Source: Chloroflexota bacterium (lineage in GTDB: Bacteria > Chloroflexota > Limnocylindria > Limnocylindrales > CSP1-4). Taken from it: DNA of 64,000 nt. The notes under the pieces are model-generated. The model was not told the DNA's origin, searched no databases, and saw only the letters and a program-made list of their open reading frames with translations. The stretch is from positions 1-64,000 of the forward strand of contig JAFMJV010000008.1 of NCBI GenBank assembly GCA_017853275.1. The letters run 5' to 3'. A program made the position numbers and the translations under genes. Shown here in pieces: positions 34,191 through 42,984 of the stretch. Positions within the stretch are counted from its first letter, which is position 1. Each line of letters opens with the position of its first letter.

Positions 34191-35852
34191 TCAGTGGGGG
34201 TGGTCGTCCCCGTAGACGCCCGCCATCCCGGCCGCCGAGTCCGGCGCGATGTCCACGGGACGCACGCCGCGCAGGCCCGGGGCGTCCGCCGGCCAGGCAG
34301 CGAACCCGCCCCGGAGCTCCTGACCGGCGAGCGGGTCGCGCGGCAGCCCGTCCCTCCACACGACGACTCCGGGAAGCCCGAGGTCCGGGCGGATGATCCG
34401 GGCGATCCCGTCCCCGGGCGCCGCGGCGGGGAGGGCGGCACCGATCCGGATCGTCGCCTGGGCACGGACGCTCCCGCGGTCCGCGAGAGTGCGCTCGCCA
34501 CGCATCCGGACGTCGAGGAGGACGGTCCAGTCACCGGGCGCGGGCGGGAGCGGAAGCCCCGTGAGGACGGCTTCCACGGCATCGCCCGGGGCGATCCCGT
34601 TCGGGAGCGGGACCTCTCCGAGGAGGAGGCCGCGCCCGGGGCGCGCGTAGTAGAGCGGTTCCGCAGGGACGATCCGTGCCTCCAGGACCCAGCCCGCGGA
34701 GGGGACCGTCCCCGTGTTCACGACCCGGGCCGAGAGGTCGGCGGTGGCGCCGGGCTCGGCCGTGGCCGGGGGATCGAGAAGCTCCATCCGGACGGCGAGA
34801 CGGCGCTCGGAGAGGAAGCGGGCGATCCCCTCGAAGTAGGCCGCTGCGAGCGCCGTCCGGACCTCCGGACGACTGAGGACGCGCAGCTCCGCGGGGTCGT
34901 CCATGAAGAGCGACTCCACGAGGACCGAGGGCATGAGGGCGGGACGCGGCATGACCCGCCGGCTCCAGGGGCGGACCGATGCGAAGTCCCACGAGCGGAC
35001 GCCCCGGTCCGTGGGCGACCAGCGCCGGTCCGCGAAGGGAGCGAGGTGGCGGAGGTGGGCCGCCTGGATCGCCCGGGCGAGATCCACCCCCTCCGGGCTC
35101 CAGGTCCGATGACGGTTCGTGTAGGTCTCCGTCCCACGCACACAGTGGCAACCGTAGGCGTTGTTCATGAGGGTGACGAAGAGGGCAGCCTGGGCACCGT
35201 TCGCGATGTCGTTGCGGATGACGAGCTCGTCCCCGTGATCCACGATCCCGTTCCCGCTCACGTCCCGGCGCGGGAGGTTCACCGCGCGGTCGGCGGTCCG
35301 CGTCATGACGACCTCGATCCCGCTCGCCTCGAGCATCGCCCGCAGCTGGAGGCCGATGTCCAGGTTCGCGTCCGATTCCCGCCTGCCGCCATAGACGGCT
35401 CCGGAGTCCGGTCCCCCGTGACCGGGATTGAGCGCCACGACGATCCGGCCGGGGGCGGGGGGATAGGGGACGAGGGCGGCCCTCGCCACGATCCGCTCGA
35501 CCCGGACCGGCCCGTCGCCCCCGCCGGCGACGAGCTCCACGCGCCACGGCCCCTCCGGGACGAGCGCCCCTGCGTCGTCCCGGCCATCCCAGCTGAAGAG
35601 GTGACTCCCCGCCGCGTGGGGAAGGTCGGCGGCGAGCGTGCGGACCGGCGTCCCATCCCAGCGGAGGATCCGGAGCCCGATCGTGGCCGGATCGCGGAGG
35701 GTCACCGTGAGGCGGATCGCATCGTGGGGGGCGGGCGCATCCGTCACGAGCGGCGAGCCGCTCGTGACGAGGCGGACGGGTGGCTCGCCGGCCACGGCCG
35801 GGGCTCCGCCGGCCACGAGGAGAAGGACGAGGGCGAGGAGGGCCGCGCGCAT
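34191..35852 (-). CDS. Secreted Amidase_3 protein with FlgD-like Ig domain and an altered zinc site
   Basis: Cell-wall amidase homologue of 553 residues. A signal peptide (1-22) is followed by a FlgD-type Ig domain (about 35-125) and the Amidase_3 domain (about 135-345), then an unassigned C-terminal domain (about 346-553). The zinc ligands His 145 (NPGHGG) and Glu 159 (RRESDAN) are present, as is the late Glu 313 (VESLFMDD). The third ligand, normally His in SIHANA, reads TLMNNA, so Met 229 replaces it. Activity is uncertain. A Cys-His-Cys cluster follows (AYGCHCVRG). Start ATG 35852 is set by TACCCT seven bases upstream. An ATG 81 bases earlier is rejected. Confidence 0.88.
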   Translation of the reverse strand: MRAALLALVLLLVAGGAPAVAGEPPVRLVTSGSPLVTDAPAPHDAIRLTVTLRDPATIGLRILRWDGTPVRTLAADLPHAAGSHLFSWDGRDDAGALVPEGPWRVELVAGGGDGPVRVERIVARAALVPYPPAPGRIVVALNPGHGGPDSGAVYGGRRESDANLDIGLQLRAMLEASGIEVVMTRTADRAVNLPRRDVSGNGIVDHGDELVIRNDIANGAQAALFVTLMNNAYGCHCVRGTETYTNRHRTWSPEGVDLARAIQAAHLRHLAPFADRRWSPTDRGVRSWDFASVRPWSRRVMPRPALMPSVLVESLFMDDPAELRVLSRPEVRTALAAAYFEGIARFLSERRLAVRMELLDPPATAEPGATADLSARVVNTGTVPSAGWVLEARIVPAEPLYYARPGRGLLLGEVPLPNGIAPGDAVEAVLTGLPLPPAPGDWTVLLDVRMRGERTLADRGSVRAQATIRIGAALPAAAPGDGIARIIRPDLGLPGVVVWRDGLPRDPLAGQELRGGFAAWPADAPGLRGVRPVDIAPDSAAGMAGVYGDDHPH

Positions 35853-35859
35853 CGGCGCG

Positions 35860-35865
35860 AGGGTA
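35860..35865 (-). promoter_or_regulatory. TACCCT -10 of a leaderless amidase mRNA
   Basis: TACCCT ends seven bases before the ATG on the minus strand. The divergent subtilisin gene has its own TAGAGT about 60 bases away. Confidence 0.55.
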
Positions 35866-35920
35866 GCACCGGGACCCGGCCCCGGACCTTCGGCGGATGG
35901 GGCCCCCGGCCGCGGTCCGC

Positions 35921-35926
35921 TAGAGT
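35921..35926 (+). promoter_or_regulatory. TAGAGT -10 of the subtilisin gene
   Basis: TAGAGT would start transcription near 35933, leaving about 27 bases with a GAGGAA site before GTG 35960. This gene therefore has a short leader. Confidence 0.4.
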
Positions 35927-35959
35927 GGCCCACGGAAGGACCCGTACCCGCGAGGAACC

Positions 35960-38347
35960 GTGACCGATCGGCTGCGCCCCAGGAACCACCGGATCATCGC
36001 GCTGCTCGTCGCCGTCCTCCTCGTCGCGGGCCTCGCGCCGGCCGGCGTCGCAGGTGCCGGGAAGCAGCTCGGCGCCCCGGTCAGCCCGTGGGTCGTCCTC
36101 CTCGCGATGGACTCCGGTCTGACGCGCGGCGAGACCCGGCGGACGACCCGCGTGGAAGGCCTCGCGATCGCCACGGCGCGGGCTGCGGCGGCGGGCTCGG
36201 CGATCGACCGGCTCGAGGCGGCCCTCGGCTTCCGCGCGACCCAGCGCTACGGATGGGCGGTCGCGGGCTTCGGGGCACGCCTCACCGCACAGCAGGTGGC
36301 CGCGCTCCGGCGGATGCCGGAGGTCCGCTCCGTGGAGCGGGACCGGACCCTCCGGGTCACCGCACAGACGGTCCCCACGGGGATCCGGCGCGCCCGGGCG
36401 ACCCCCTCCGGCCCGCCGCTCACGGTGGGCACGAACGTGGCGGTCGTGGATACCGGCATCTCCCTCTGGGAGACCGGGACCGGCTGGCTCCACGACGGGG
36501 AGCTGAACATCGCCGGCGGCATGAACGCGGTCACCCCGAGCGCGGTCCCCTGTGCCAGCCGGACCGGCACGCAGAGCAGCTACCAGGACGGGTACGGGCA
36601 CGGGACCCACGTGGCGGGGACGATCGGCGCGGTGGATAACTCCACCGGCGTCGTGGGTGTGGCACCCGGCGCCCCGCTCTGGTCCGTGAAGGTCTTCGAC
36701 GACCGCGGCTACGGCTCGAACGGATCGGTCCTGTGCGGCCTGGACTGGATCGCCGCCCGGAACGCGACCGTGGCGGCCGGGGACCGGATCCGGGTCGTGA
36801 ACATGAGCCTCGCCGGGTCGGGCTTCGGCTCGGACGGATGTGGCAACCCGGATGCGGGCGCGATGGAAGCGGCGATCTGCGAGCTCTCGGACGAGGCGCT
36901 CGTCGTGGTCGCCGCGGGGAACAGCCGGGACGACACGACGTGGTTCGCCCCTGCCGCCTTCGACGCCTCCTTCACCGTCTCCGCGCTCTCGGACTACGAC
37001 GGCCTCCCGGGCGGGCTCGCGGAGCGGACCTGCCTGGCGGGCGCCGAGGCGCCGGATGACACCTTCGCCGACTTCAGCAACTACGGGACCGCGGTCGACC
37101 TGATCGCCCCGGGCACCTGCATCGCATCCACGGACATGAGCTTCCGTGGCGGGGTCGTCGTGATGAGCGGCACCTCGATGGCCACGCCCCATGTCGCGGG
37201 TGCGGCCGCGCGCTACTGGCAGATCCACCCCGGCGCGTCACCGGGAGAGGTCCGGACGCGCCTGGTCGCGTCGGCGAGCTACGACTGGGATGCCGATACG
37301 GATCCGGGCCTGACGGAGCTCGCGAACGACGACCCGGACCGCCTGCTCGACCTCGCCGCCCTGCTCGCGGGGACGCCGGGGATCGAGATCGGGACGGTTC
37401 CCCGGACGATCGTCGCCCGGCCCGGCCAGACGAACATCCCGGTCACGATCGGCATCGCCCGGAGCGGTGGGTATACGGGGGCAGTGACCCTCGGCCGCGG
37501 GAGCCTGCCGTCGGGGATCGCGAGCGCGACCCTCGGCGCTGGTGGCTCGGTCCCGGCGGGCGAGACCGGCTCCGCGCTCATCTCATCCCTCATCCTCGGG
37601 GTGAGCGCGGGCGCCTCGGAGGGGGCGCGGACGCTCACCATCGAAGCGACGGGGAACGGCGTGAGCTCCGCCACCACGGAGCTGGAGATCGTCGTGGACG
37701 GGACCGGGCCGGTGGTGGGGGACCCCTGGCCGCAGATCCGGCTCGCGCGGGCGAAGAGCAAGTCGACCGCGCTCGCCGACCTGGCCTTCAGCGTCTCGGA
37801 CCCGATCGCGGGCGTGGAGTCGATCGAGGTGGAGAGGCGCGTGAACGGGGGCACCTGGGCGGGGCTCGGGCGACTCGCGTCGCGCGCCGATTCGGCCGTG
37901 GTCCGGCTCACCCCGGGTGTCGTCACGGAGCTCCGGATCGCGGCCCGGGATCGTGCCGGGAACATCACCCGGACGGACCCCCTGGCGACCACCCTCCTCT
38001 TCCACGAGAGCGACCTCTCCCCGGTGGTCCGGTCCGCCGGCTGGGTCCGGCGCGGGGTGGGTACGGCGAGCGGTGGCGCCCGTCTCGTCACGCTCAAGGC
38101 GGGCCGGACGCTGACCCTCCCCGTCGAGGGCGGCAGCGTGGGGATCTCGGCGCTCGCCGGGGCGACCCAGGGCCGCTTCCGGGTCTTCGTGGACGGGACG
38201 CGGGTCGCCACCGTGGACCTCGCCGGTCCGGGCGGGAACGGGAACCGTGTCGTCTGGGTGGGGACGCTCACCCCCGGCCCCCACACGCTGCGGATCGCGA
38301 CCGCGGGCGGCCGAGTGGAGATCGACTCGATCCTCGTCCTCGAGTGA
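35960..38347 (+). CDS. Secreted subtilisin-family serine protease (S8) with C-terminal module
   Basis: Peptidase S8 of 795 residues. A signal peptide (about 1-33) and an inhibitor I9-like propeptide (about 40-135) precede the catalytic domain. The triad is Asp 164 (AVVDTGISL), His 214 (GHGTHVAGT) and Ser 406 (MSGTSMATPHVAG), with Asn 321 (AAGNS) at the oxyanion hole. After about residue 460 come an Ig-like repeat, a second beta region and a final module with GRFRVFVDGTRVATVDLAG and VEIDSILVLE, shared with the GH25 lysozyme. Start GTG 35960 has GAGGAA upstream. It probably degrades external protein, feeding the peptide importer encoded at the start of the window. Confidence 0.94.
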   Translation: MTDRLRPRNHRIIALLVAVLLVAGLAPAGVAGAGKQLGAPVSPWVVLLAMDSGLTRGETRRTTRVEGLAIATARAAAAGSAIDRLEAALGFRATQRYGWAVAGFGARLTAQQVAALRRMPEVRSVERDRTLRVTAQTVPTGIRRARATPSGPPLTVGTNVAVVDTGISLWETGTGWLHDGELNIAGGMNAVTPSAVPCASRTGTQSSYQDGYGHGTHVAGTIGAVDNSTGVVGVAPGAPLWSVKVFDDRGYGSNGSVLCGLDWIAARNATVAAGDRIRVVNMSLAGSGFGSDGCGNPDAGAMEAAICELSDEALVVVAAGNSRDDTTWFAPAAFDASFTVSALSDYDGLPGGLAERTCLAGAEAPDDTFADFSNYGTAVDLIAPGTCIASTDMSFRGGVVVMSGTSMATPHVAGAAARYWQIHPGASPGEVRTRLVASASYDWDADTDPGLTELANDDPDRLLDLAALLAGTPGIEIGTVPRTIVARPGQTNIPVTIGIARSGGYTGAVTLGRGSLPSGIASATLGAGGSVPAGETGSALISSLILGVSAGASEGARTLTIEATGNGVSSATTELEIVVDGTGPVVGDPWPQIRLARAKSKSTALADLAFSVSDPIAGVESIEVERRVNGGTWAGLGRLASRADSAVVRLTPGVVTELRIAARDRAGNITRTDPLATTLLFHESDLSPVVRSAGWVRRGVGTASGGARLVTLKAGRTLTLPVEGGSVGISALAGATQGRFRVFVDGTRVATVDLAGPGGNGNRVVWVGTLTPGPHTLRIATAGGRVEIDSILVLE

Positions 38348-38351
38348 GCGC

Positions 38352-38372
38352 GGCGGCCCGCCCGGGGCCGCC
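38352..38372. terminator. Hairpin between convergent subtilisin and glycogen synthase genes
   Basis: GGCGGCCC and GGGCCGCC pair around five bases (8-bp stem). It fills the 25-base gap between the two stop codons and could serve both strands. No U-tract. Confidence 0.5.
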
Positions 38373-39830
38373 TCAGCCGGCCGGGGAGGCGCCCCCGCGC
38401 AGCTCCGCTGCCCGCGCGTAGAGGCGCGCGTAGCGCTGGGCCGGACCGGCCCAGGAGGGGTCCGCGGTCATCCCGCGCCGCACGATCGCTGCGCGCCGGC
38501 CGGGGTCCGCGAGCGCCTCGATCGCGCGCCGGACGGCGTCGGCGAAGGCGGCCGGGTCCGCATCCGCGAAGACGAAGCCATTCCCGGTGGCAGGCTCGGC
38601 ATCCGCGTCCCGGATCGTGTCCGCCAGACCCCCGGTCCGGCGCACCACGGGGATCGTCCCGTAGCGCAGCGCGATCAGCTGGCCCTGCCCGGAGGGCTCG
38701 AAGCGCGACGGCATGAGGAAGAGGTCCGCGCCGGCGTAGATCCGGCGCGCCGCGTCGCGGTCGAAGCGGTCGAGGACGACGACCCGGCCGGGGTTCGCGC
38801 GGGCGAGCTCGTGGAGCCCCGCCACCAGGCGCTCGTCCCCCGTCCCGAGGACGACGAGCCGGGCCCCGGAGCGGACGAGCCCGGGCGCCGCGGCGGCGAC
38901 GAGATCGAAGCCCTTCTGGGGATCGAGCCGGCCGACGAGGCCGAGGATCGGTCCGTTGGGATCGAGGCCGAGCCGCGCGCACAGGTCGGTGCGGCAGCGC
39001 TCCTTGCCCGCGGGATCCGCCGCGGAGTAGGGGGCGGCGAGGGCCGCGTCCTCCGCCGGGTCCCAGAGGGCGGTATCGATCCCGTTGAGGATCCCGCCGT
39101 AGCGATCGCCCCGCTCGCGCAGGAGGTCGTCCAGGCCGGCGCCGTACTCGGGGGTGAGCGACTCCCGGGCGTAGGTGGGGCTGACGGTGTTCACGAGATC
39201 GGCGTGGCGGACCGCCTCCCGGAGGAGGTCCACGCCGTGCCGGTCGCCGATGGCATCGGGGAGATCCATCACCCAGGCCCGGTCGCGGGGGACCCAGCCG
39301 TGGTAGGCGAGGTTGTGACAGGTGAGGATCGAGGCGGTCCGGGCGAGGAGCGGGTCCACCCGGTAGCGCGTCTCGAGGGAGAGGATCGCCGGGGCCGCCT
39401 GCCAGTCGTGGCCGTGGAGGATGTCCACCGGGCGTGCCTCGGCGCGGATCGTCTCGAGCGCGGCGCGGCCGAGGATCGAGAAGCGCGCGGCGTTGTCCGG
39501 GAAGTCGCCCTCGGGACCGCCGTAGAACCCGTCGCGGTGGAAGGACGGGTCATGCTCCACGAAGCGGACCCGGTAGCCGTCCCCCTCCCCGCTGCGGATC
39601 GTCACCGGGACCCGCCGGACCCCGCTCCCCTCCTCCGTCCCGAGCGGGACCTGGACGGAGAGCGCGCTCAGCTCGGAGGGGAGATGCGCGATGCCGCGGT
39701 AGCGCGGCAGGTAGACGTCCACCCGGTGTCCGGCCCGGCCGAGGGCACGCGCGAGCGCGTCCACGACATCGGCGAGGCCGCCGGTCTTGGCATAGGGCTC
39801 GCACTCCGAGGTGACCATCGCGATGCGCAT
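38373..39830 (-). CDS. glgA: Glycogen/starch synthase (GT5)
   Basis: Adds glucose from ADP-glucose to the non-reducing end of alpha-1,4-glucan, in the cytoplasm. It is 485 residues. The N-terminal synthase domain has MRIAMVTSECEPYAKTGGLADVV with the KTGGL substrate loop, DILHGHDWQAAP and LTCHNLAYHG. The C-terminal GT1-like half has GLVGRLDPQKGFDLV and the conserved SRFEPSGQGQL with the catalytic Glu. Start ATG 39830 is fixed by TACGAT six bases upstream, with no leader. It is divergent from glucan phosphorylase, so synthesis and breakdown of glycogen share one 104-base control region. Confidence 0.94.
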   Translation of the reverse strand: MRIAMVTSECEPYAKTGGLADVVDALARALGRAGHRVDVYLPRYRGIAHLPSELSALSVQVPLGTEEGSGVRRVPVTIRSGEGDGYRVRFVEHDPSFHRDGFYGGPEGDFPDNAARFSILGRAALETIRAEARPVDILHGHDWQAAPAILSLETRYRVDPLLARTASILTCHNLAYHGWVPRDRAWVMDLPDAIGDRHGVDLLREAVRHADLVNTVSPTYARESLTPEYGAGLDDLLRERGDRYGGILNGIDTALWDPAEDAALAAPYSAADPAGKERCRTDLCARLGLDPNGPILGLVGRLDPQKGFDLVAAAAPGLVRSGARLVVLGTGDERLVAGLHELARANPGRVVVLDRFDRDAARRIYAGADLFLMPSRFEPSGQGQLIALRYGTIPVVRRTGGLADTIRDADAEPATGNGFVFADADPAAFADAVRRAIEALADPGRRAAIVRRGMTADPSWAGPAQRYARLYARAAELRGGASPAG

Positions 39831-39836
39831 CGGCGC

Positions 39837-39842
39837 ATCGTA
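39837..39842 (-). promoter_or_regulatory. TACGAT -10 of a leaderless glgA mRNA
   Basis: On the minus strand TACGAT is followed by exactly six bases and the ATG. No ribosome-binding site and no good -35 are seen. Confidence 0.6.
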
Positions 39843-39899
39843 CGCGCTCGACCCGATGGGGATCCTCCGCCGGCCGGGCGCTTCCGCCCGGACCGCGCT

Positions 39900-39909
39900 A
39901 AACCGGTTT
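39900..39909. promoter_or_regulatory. AAACCGGTTT palindrome in the glgA-glgP control region
   Basis: Perfect 10-bp palindrome at the -35 position of the phosphorylase promoter. The AAACCGGTTT core is that of many LacI-family sugar repressors. It is an A/T-rich element in a very GC-rich region, which makes chance less likely. Confidence 0.55.
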
Positions 39910-39922
39910 TCCCCGCCTCCGG

Positions 39923-39928
39923 TAGCAT
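39923..39928 (+). promoter_or_regulatory. TAGCAT -10 of a leaderless phosphorylase mRNA
   Basis: TAGCAT lies exactly six bases before GTG 39935. The palindrome at 39900-39909 takes the place of a recognisable -35. Confidence 0.6.
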
Positions 39929-39934
39929 CCCCGC

Positions 39935-42085
39935 GTGAGCCACCTGACGATCCCCACGATCCCCGCCCCGGGGCTCCGCCTCCCCCCGCCGCTGGCCGGT
40001 CTCGAGCGTCTCGCCACGAACCTCGCCTGGGCCTGGCACCCGGAGACCCGCGAGCTCTTCTCGCGCATCGACCGGGCCCTCTGGACGAAGCACCGCAACC
40101 CGGTGCGCGTCCTGCGCGTGGCCCGCGACTGGTCCACGCTCCTGGACGATCCGGACTTCATGGTCCTCTACCGGACCGCGCTCGCCCGCTTCGATGCCTA
40201 CATGGCGGCGGGTCACGACCACTGGTTCGAGCGGCACCACGGGAGCGACGTCAGCGGGCCGATCGCCTACTTCTGCGCCGAGTTCGGGCTCCACGAATCG
40301 CTCGGGATCTACTCCGGCGGCCTCGGGGTCCTCGCGGGCGACCACTGCAAGGCCGCCTCGGACATGGCGCTCCCGTTCGTGGGTGTCGGCCTCCTCTACC
40401 GACGCGGCTACTTCCGCCAGACGATCGATGCGGACGGCCACCAGGAGCACGCCTACCCGGACCTGGACCCTGCGCGGCTGGGGATCCTGCGCGTCACCGG
40501 CGCGGATGGCGAGCCGCTCACGATCCCCCTGGAGCTCCCCGGCCGGACCCTCCACGTCGCGGTCTGGATGGTGAAGGTGGGACGGGTCCCGCTCCTCCTT
40601 CTCGATACGGACACCCCGCTGAACGAGGACCGTGACCGGCCGATCACCCACATCCTCTACGTCCGCGGCCGCGAGATGCGGCTCCACCAGGAGCTCGTCC
40701 TCGGCGCGGGCGGCGTGCGTGCCCTGCGGGCGCTGGGGATCGCGCCCTCGGTCTGGCACCTCAACGAGGGCCACTCCGCGCTCATGCTCGTGGAGCGGGC
40801 GCGGGAGCACGTGGCGGCCGGGGCCACCCCGGAGGCGGCGCTCGCCCGGGTGAAGGCGGATGCCGTCTTCACGATCCATACCCCGGTCTCGGCGGGGAAC
40901 GAGCGCTTCGACGCGGACCTCCTCCGCCGCGTGGCAGGACCGCTTCTGGCGGGGAGCGCGCTCCCCATCGAGCGGGTCCTGGAGCTCGGCCGCGGCGTGG
41001 ACGGCGACCCCGCGCAGTTCGACATGACCGCCTTCTCGCTCCGGCTCAGCCATGGCGCGAACGCGGTGAGCCGGCTCCACGCGGAGACGGCGAACTCCAC
41101 CTGGGGCGATCTGCCCGGCAAGCGGATCGGGGCCGTGACGAACGGCGTCCACGGCCCGACCTGGGTCGGCGCTCCGATGGCCGGGCTCCTCGCCGGGATC
41201 GGCGGGGACCTGGACCGGCTGGAGCACGACGACCCCGCCGACCGCTTCTGGGAGCGCCTCGAGCGGATCTCGGACGAGAAGCTCTGGGAGCGCCACCTGG
41301 AGCAGAAGCTCCGCCTCGCGGAGCACGCCCGCCGCCGGCTGCGGAGCCAGCTCGCGCGTCACGGCGAGGCCCCGGACGAGCTCGGCCGGCTGGCGGAGGT
41401 CCTGGACCCCGGGATCCTCACGATCGGCTTCGCCCGGCGCTTCGCGACCTACAAGCGGGCGGGCCTCCTCTTCAGCGATGAGGAGCGCCTCGCGCGGATC
41501 CTGTGGAACGCGGAGCGGCCCGTCCAGATCGTCTTCGCGGGGAAGGCGCACCCGGCGGACCGGCCGGGCCAGCGGGTGATCGAGGAGATCTTCGGGCGGA
41601 CGCGCGCGGGCCGGCTGAAGGGCCGCGTCTTCATCCTCGAGGACTACGACATGCGCGAAGGCCGTTACCTCGTCCAGGGCGTGGATGTCTGGCTGAACAA
41701 CCCGCGCCGGCCGCTCGAGGCCTCCGGGACGAGCGGCATGAAGGCCGCCATGAACGGGGTGCCGAACTGCTCCGTCCTGGACGGCTGGTGGGACGAGGGC
41801 TGGCGCGGCGCGAACGGGTGGGCGATCGGCGGCCGCGAGCAGAACCCGGACGAGGGGGCCCAGGACTGGGCGGACGCCCAGTCGCTCTACCGGATCCTCG
41901 AGGAGGAGATCGTGCCGCGCTGGTACACGCGCGATGCGGACGGCCTGCCGCGCGCATGGATCGCCACGATGCGCGAGGCGATGCGCACCTCGCTCTGGGA
42001 CTTCTCCACCACGCGGATGCTCGAGCAGTACGTGGAGGAGCTCTACCTCCCGGCGGCCGCATCGGGAGCCGCAGCCGGCCGCTGA
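39935..42085 (+). CDS. glgP: Alpha-glucan phosphorylase, short form
   Basis: PLP-dependent phosphorylase that releases glucose 1-phosphate from glycogen or maltodextrins. It is 716 residues, shorter than the E. coli enzymes and like the DUF3417-containing alpha-glucan family. Seen are LERLATNLAWAWHPE (DUF3417 start), IAYFCAEFGLHESLGIYSGGLGVLAGDH, WHLNEGHSALM, FARRFATYKRAGL and the PLP region EASGTSGMKAAMNG with its Lys. Start GTG 39935 is set by the promoter, without ribosome-binding site. It converges on the GNAT gene. Together with glgA it handles a glycogen-like reserve. Confidence 0.94.
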   Translation: MSHLTIPTIPAPGLRLPPPLAGLERLATNLAWAWHPETRELFSRIDRALWTKHRNPVRVLRVARDWSTLLDDPDFMVLYRTALARFDAYMAAGHDHWFERHHGSDVSGPIAYFCAEFGLHESLGIYSGGLGVLAGDHCKAASDMALPFVGVGLLYRRGYFRQTIDADGHQEHAYPDLDPARLGILRVTGADGEPLTIPLELPGRTLHVAVWMVKVGRVPLLLLDTDTPLNEDRDRPITHILYVRGREMRLHQELVLGAGGVRALRALGIAPSVWHLNEGHSALMLVERAREHVAAGATPEAALARVKADAVFTIHTPVSAGNERFDADLLRRVAGPLLAGSALPIERVLELGRGVDGDPAQFDMTAFSLRLSHGANAVSRLHAETANSTWGDLPGKRIGAVTNGVHGPTWVGAPMAGLLAGIGGDLDRLEHDDPADRFWERLERISDEKLWERHLEQKLRLAEHARRRLRSQLARHGEAPDELGRLAEVLDPGILTIGFARRFATYKRAGLLFSDEERLARILWNAERPVQIVFAGKAHPADRPGQRVIEEIFGRTRAGRLKGRVFILEDYDMREGRYLVQGVDVWLNNPRRPLEASGTSGMKAAMNGVPNCSVLDGWWDEGWRGANGWAIGGREQNPDEGAQDWADAQSLYRILEEEIVPRWYTRDADGLPRAWIATMREAMRTSLWDFSTTRMLEQYVEELYLPAAASGAAAGR

Positions 42086-42101
42086 GGCCCGGCCGCGCCG
42101 G

Positions 42102-42968
42102 CTACTCCGGCGTCCCCAGGTAGCGCGCCCAGCCGAAGGCCTCCGCGAAGCCGAGCCGGGCGTAGGTCCGGCGGGCGGCCTCGTTCTCCTCCTCCACGGA
42201 GAGCCAGACGATCCGGTGTCCGGTCGCCATCCCCGCGCGGGTGACGATCGTGGCAAGGAGCGTCCCGTAGCCCTGGCGCCGCCACGGCTCGCGCACGCCG
42301 AGCCCGTAGATCCCCGCGACCCCGGCGCCCGAGGAGAGGCGCGCGACCGCGATCGGCTCGTCGTGGAGCCGGACGACGAAGGCACGCAGGCCGCCCGCCG
42401 CGAGGGCCGCTGCGAGGGCCGCCCGGCGGGCCGGTGCCTCCACCTCCGGGAGGCCGAAGATCTCGCGCTCCACCGCCTCGTGGGTCTCCACGGAGCGGGG
42501 CTGGACGGCCTCGATGCGCATCGCCGGGTCGAGGTGGGGGATGACGGTCGCCCGGCCGACCCAGAGGACCGTCTCCCGATGGACGGCGCGCCAGCCGATC
42601 CGCTCCAGGGCGCTGCCGAGGCCGATCGGCCGGTCCAGGCGATCCGCCACGAGAAGGGTGGGCCAGGTCCCCCAGCGGCGGTAGAGCTGCACGACCTGGG
42701 CGAGCGACTGGCGCCACGCCTGCGGGGTCCAGCGGGGGAGCGCCGCGTAGTTCCCAGCCGGTCCGGCACCGTCGTGGCGGATGAGATGGACACCGAGCCG
42801 CGGGTCGTCCGTGATCGTCGCCCCGGCGTGGACCGGGAGGCTCGCCAGGTGGCGCAGGATCGCCACCAGCTCGTCCGGGGAGGGCGGGGCGACCTCCGGC
42901 TCCGCGTCCTCGCGTGGCCGGGCGGTCTCGGGGCGGCGCGCAGGGGTCTCGGGTCGGAGCTCGCTCAT
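42102..42968 (-). CDS. GNAT family N-acetyltransferase
   Basis: Acetyl-CoA-dependent acetyltransferase of 288 residues. The C-terminal GNAT fold (about 150-285) has the acetyl-CoA loop GVREPWRRQGYGTLLATIVTRA (R-x-x-G-x-G/A type) and NEAARRTYARLGFAEA. The N-terminal half (about 35-140) looks like a degenerate second GNAT copy, as in tandem GNAT proteins. The first 35 residues are a Pro, Arg and Glu tail. Substrate unknown. ATG 42968 is ten bases after TAGCAT, and longer in-frame sequence upstream belongs to the FG-GAP gene region. Not clearly linked to its neighbours. Confidence 0.85.
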   Translation of the reverse strand: MSELRPETPARRPETARPREDAEPEVAPPSPDELVAILRHLASLPVHAGATITDDPRLGVHLIRHDGAGPAGNYAALPRWTPQAWRQSLAQVVQLYRRWGTWPTLLVADRLDRPIGLGSALERIGWRAVHRETVLWVGRATVIPHLDPAMRIEAVQPRSVETHEAVEREIFGLPEVEAPARRAALAAALAAGGLRAFVVRLHDEPIAVARLSSGAGVAGIYGLGVREPWRRQGYGTLLATIVTRAGMATGHRIVWLSVEEENEAARRTYARLGFAEAFGWARYLGTPE

Positions 42969-42978
42969 CGGGACCGCG

Positions 42979-42984
42979 ATGCTA
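42979..42984 (-). promoter_or_regulatory. TAGCAT -10 overlapping the stop of the FG-GAP gene
   Basis: On the minus strand the TAG of TAGCAT is also the stop codon of the upstream FG-GAP gene. Transcription would begin about four bases before the ATG of the acetyltransferase gene. Confidence 0.45.

Noticed and set aside
38247..39938. A 563-codon plus-strand open frame
   Set aside because: Antisense to glgA with no family features; glgA has full domain support.
42086..42101. GC-rich imperfect inverted repeat between the phosphorylase and GNAT genes
   Set aside because: Arms do not pair over more than six bases. No better than chance at this base composition.
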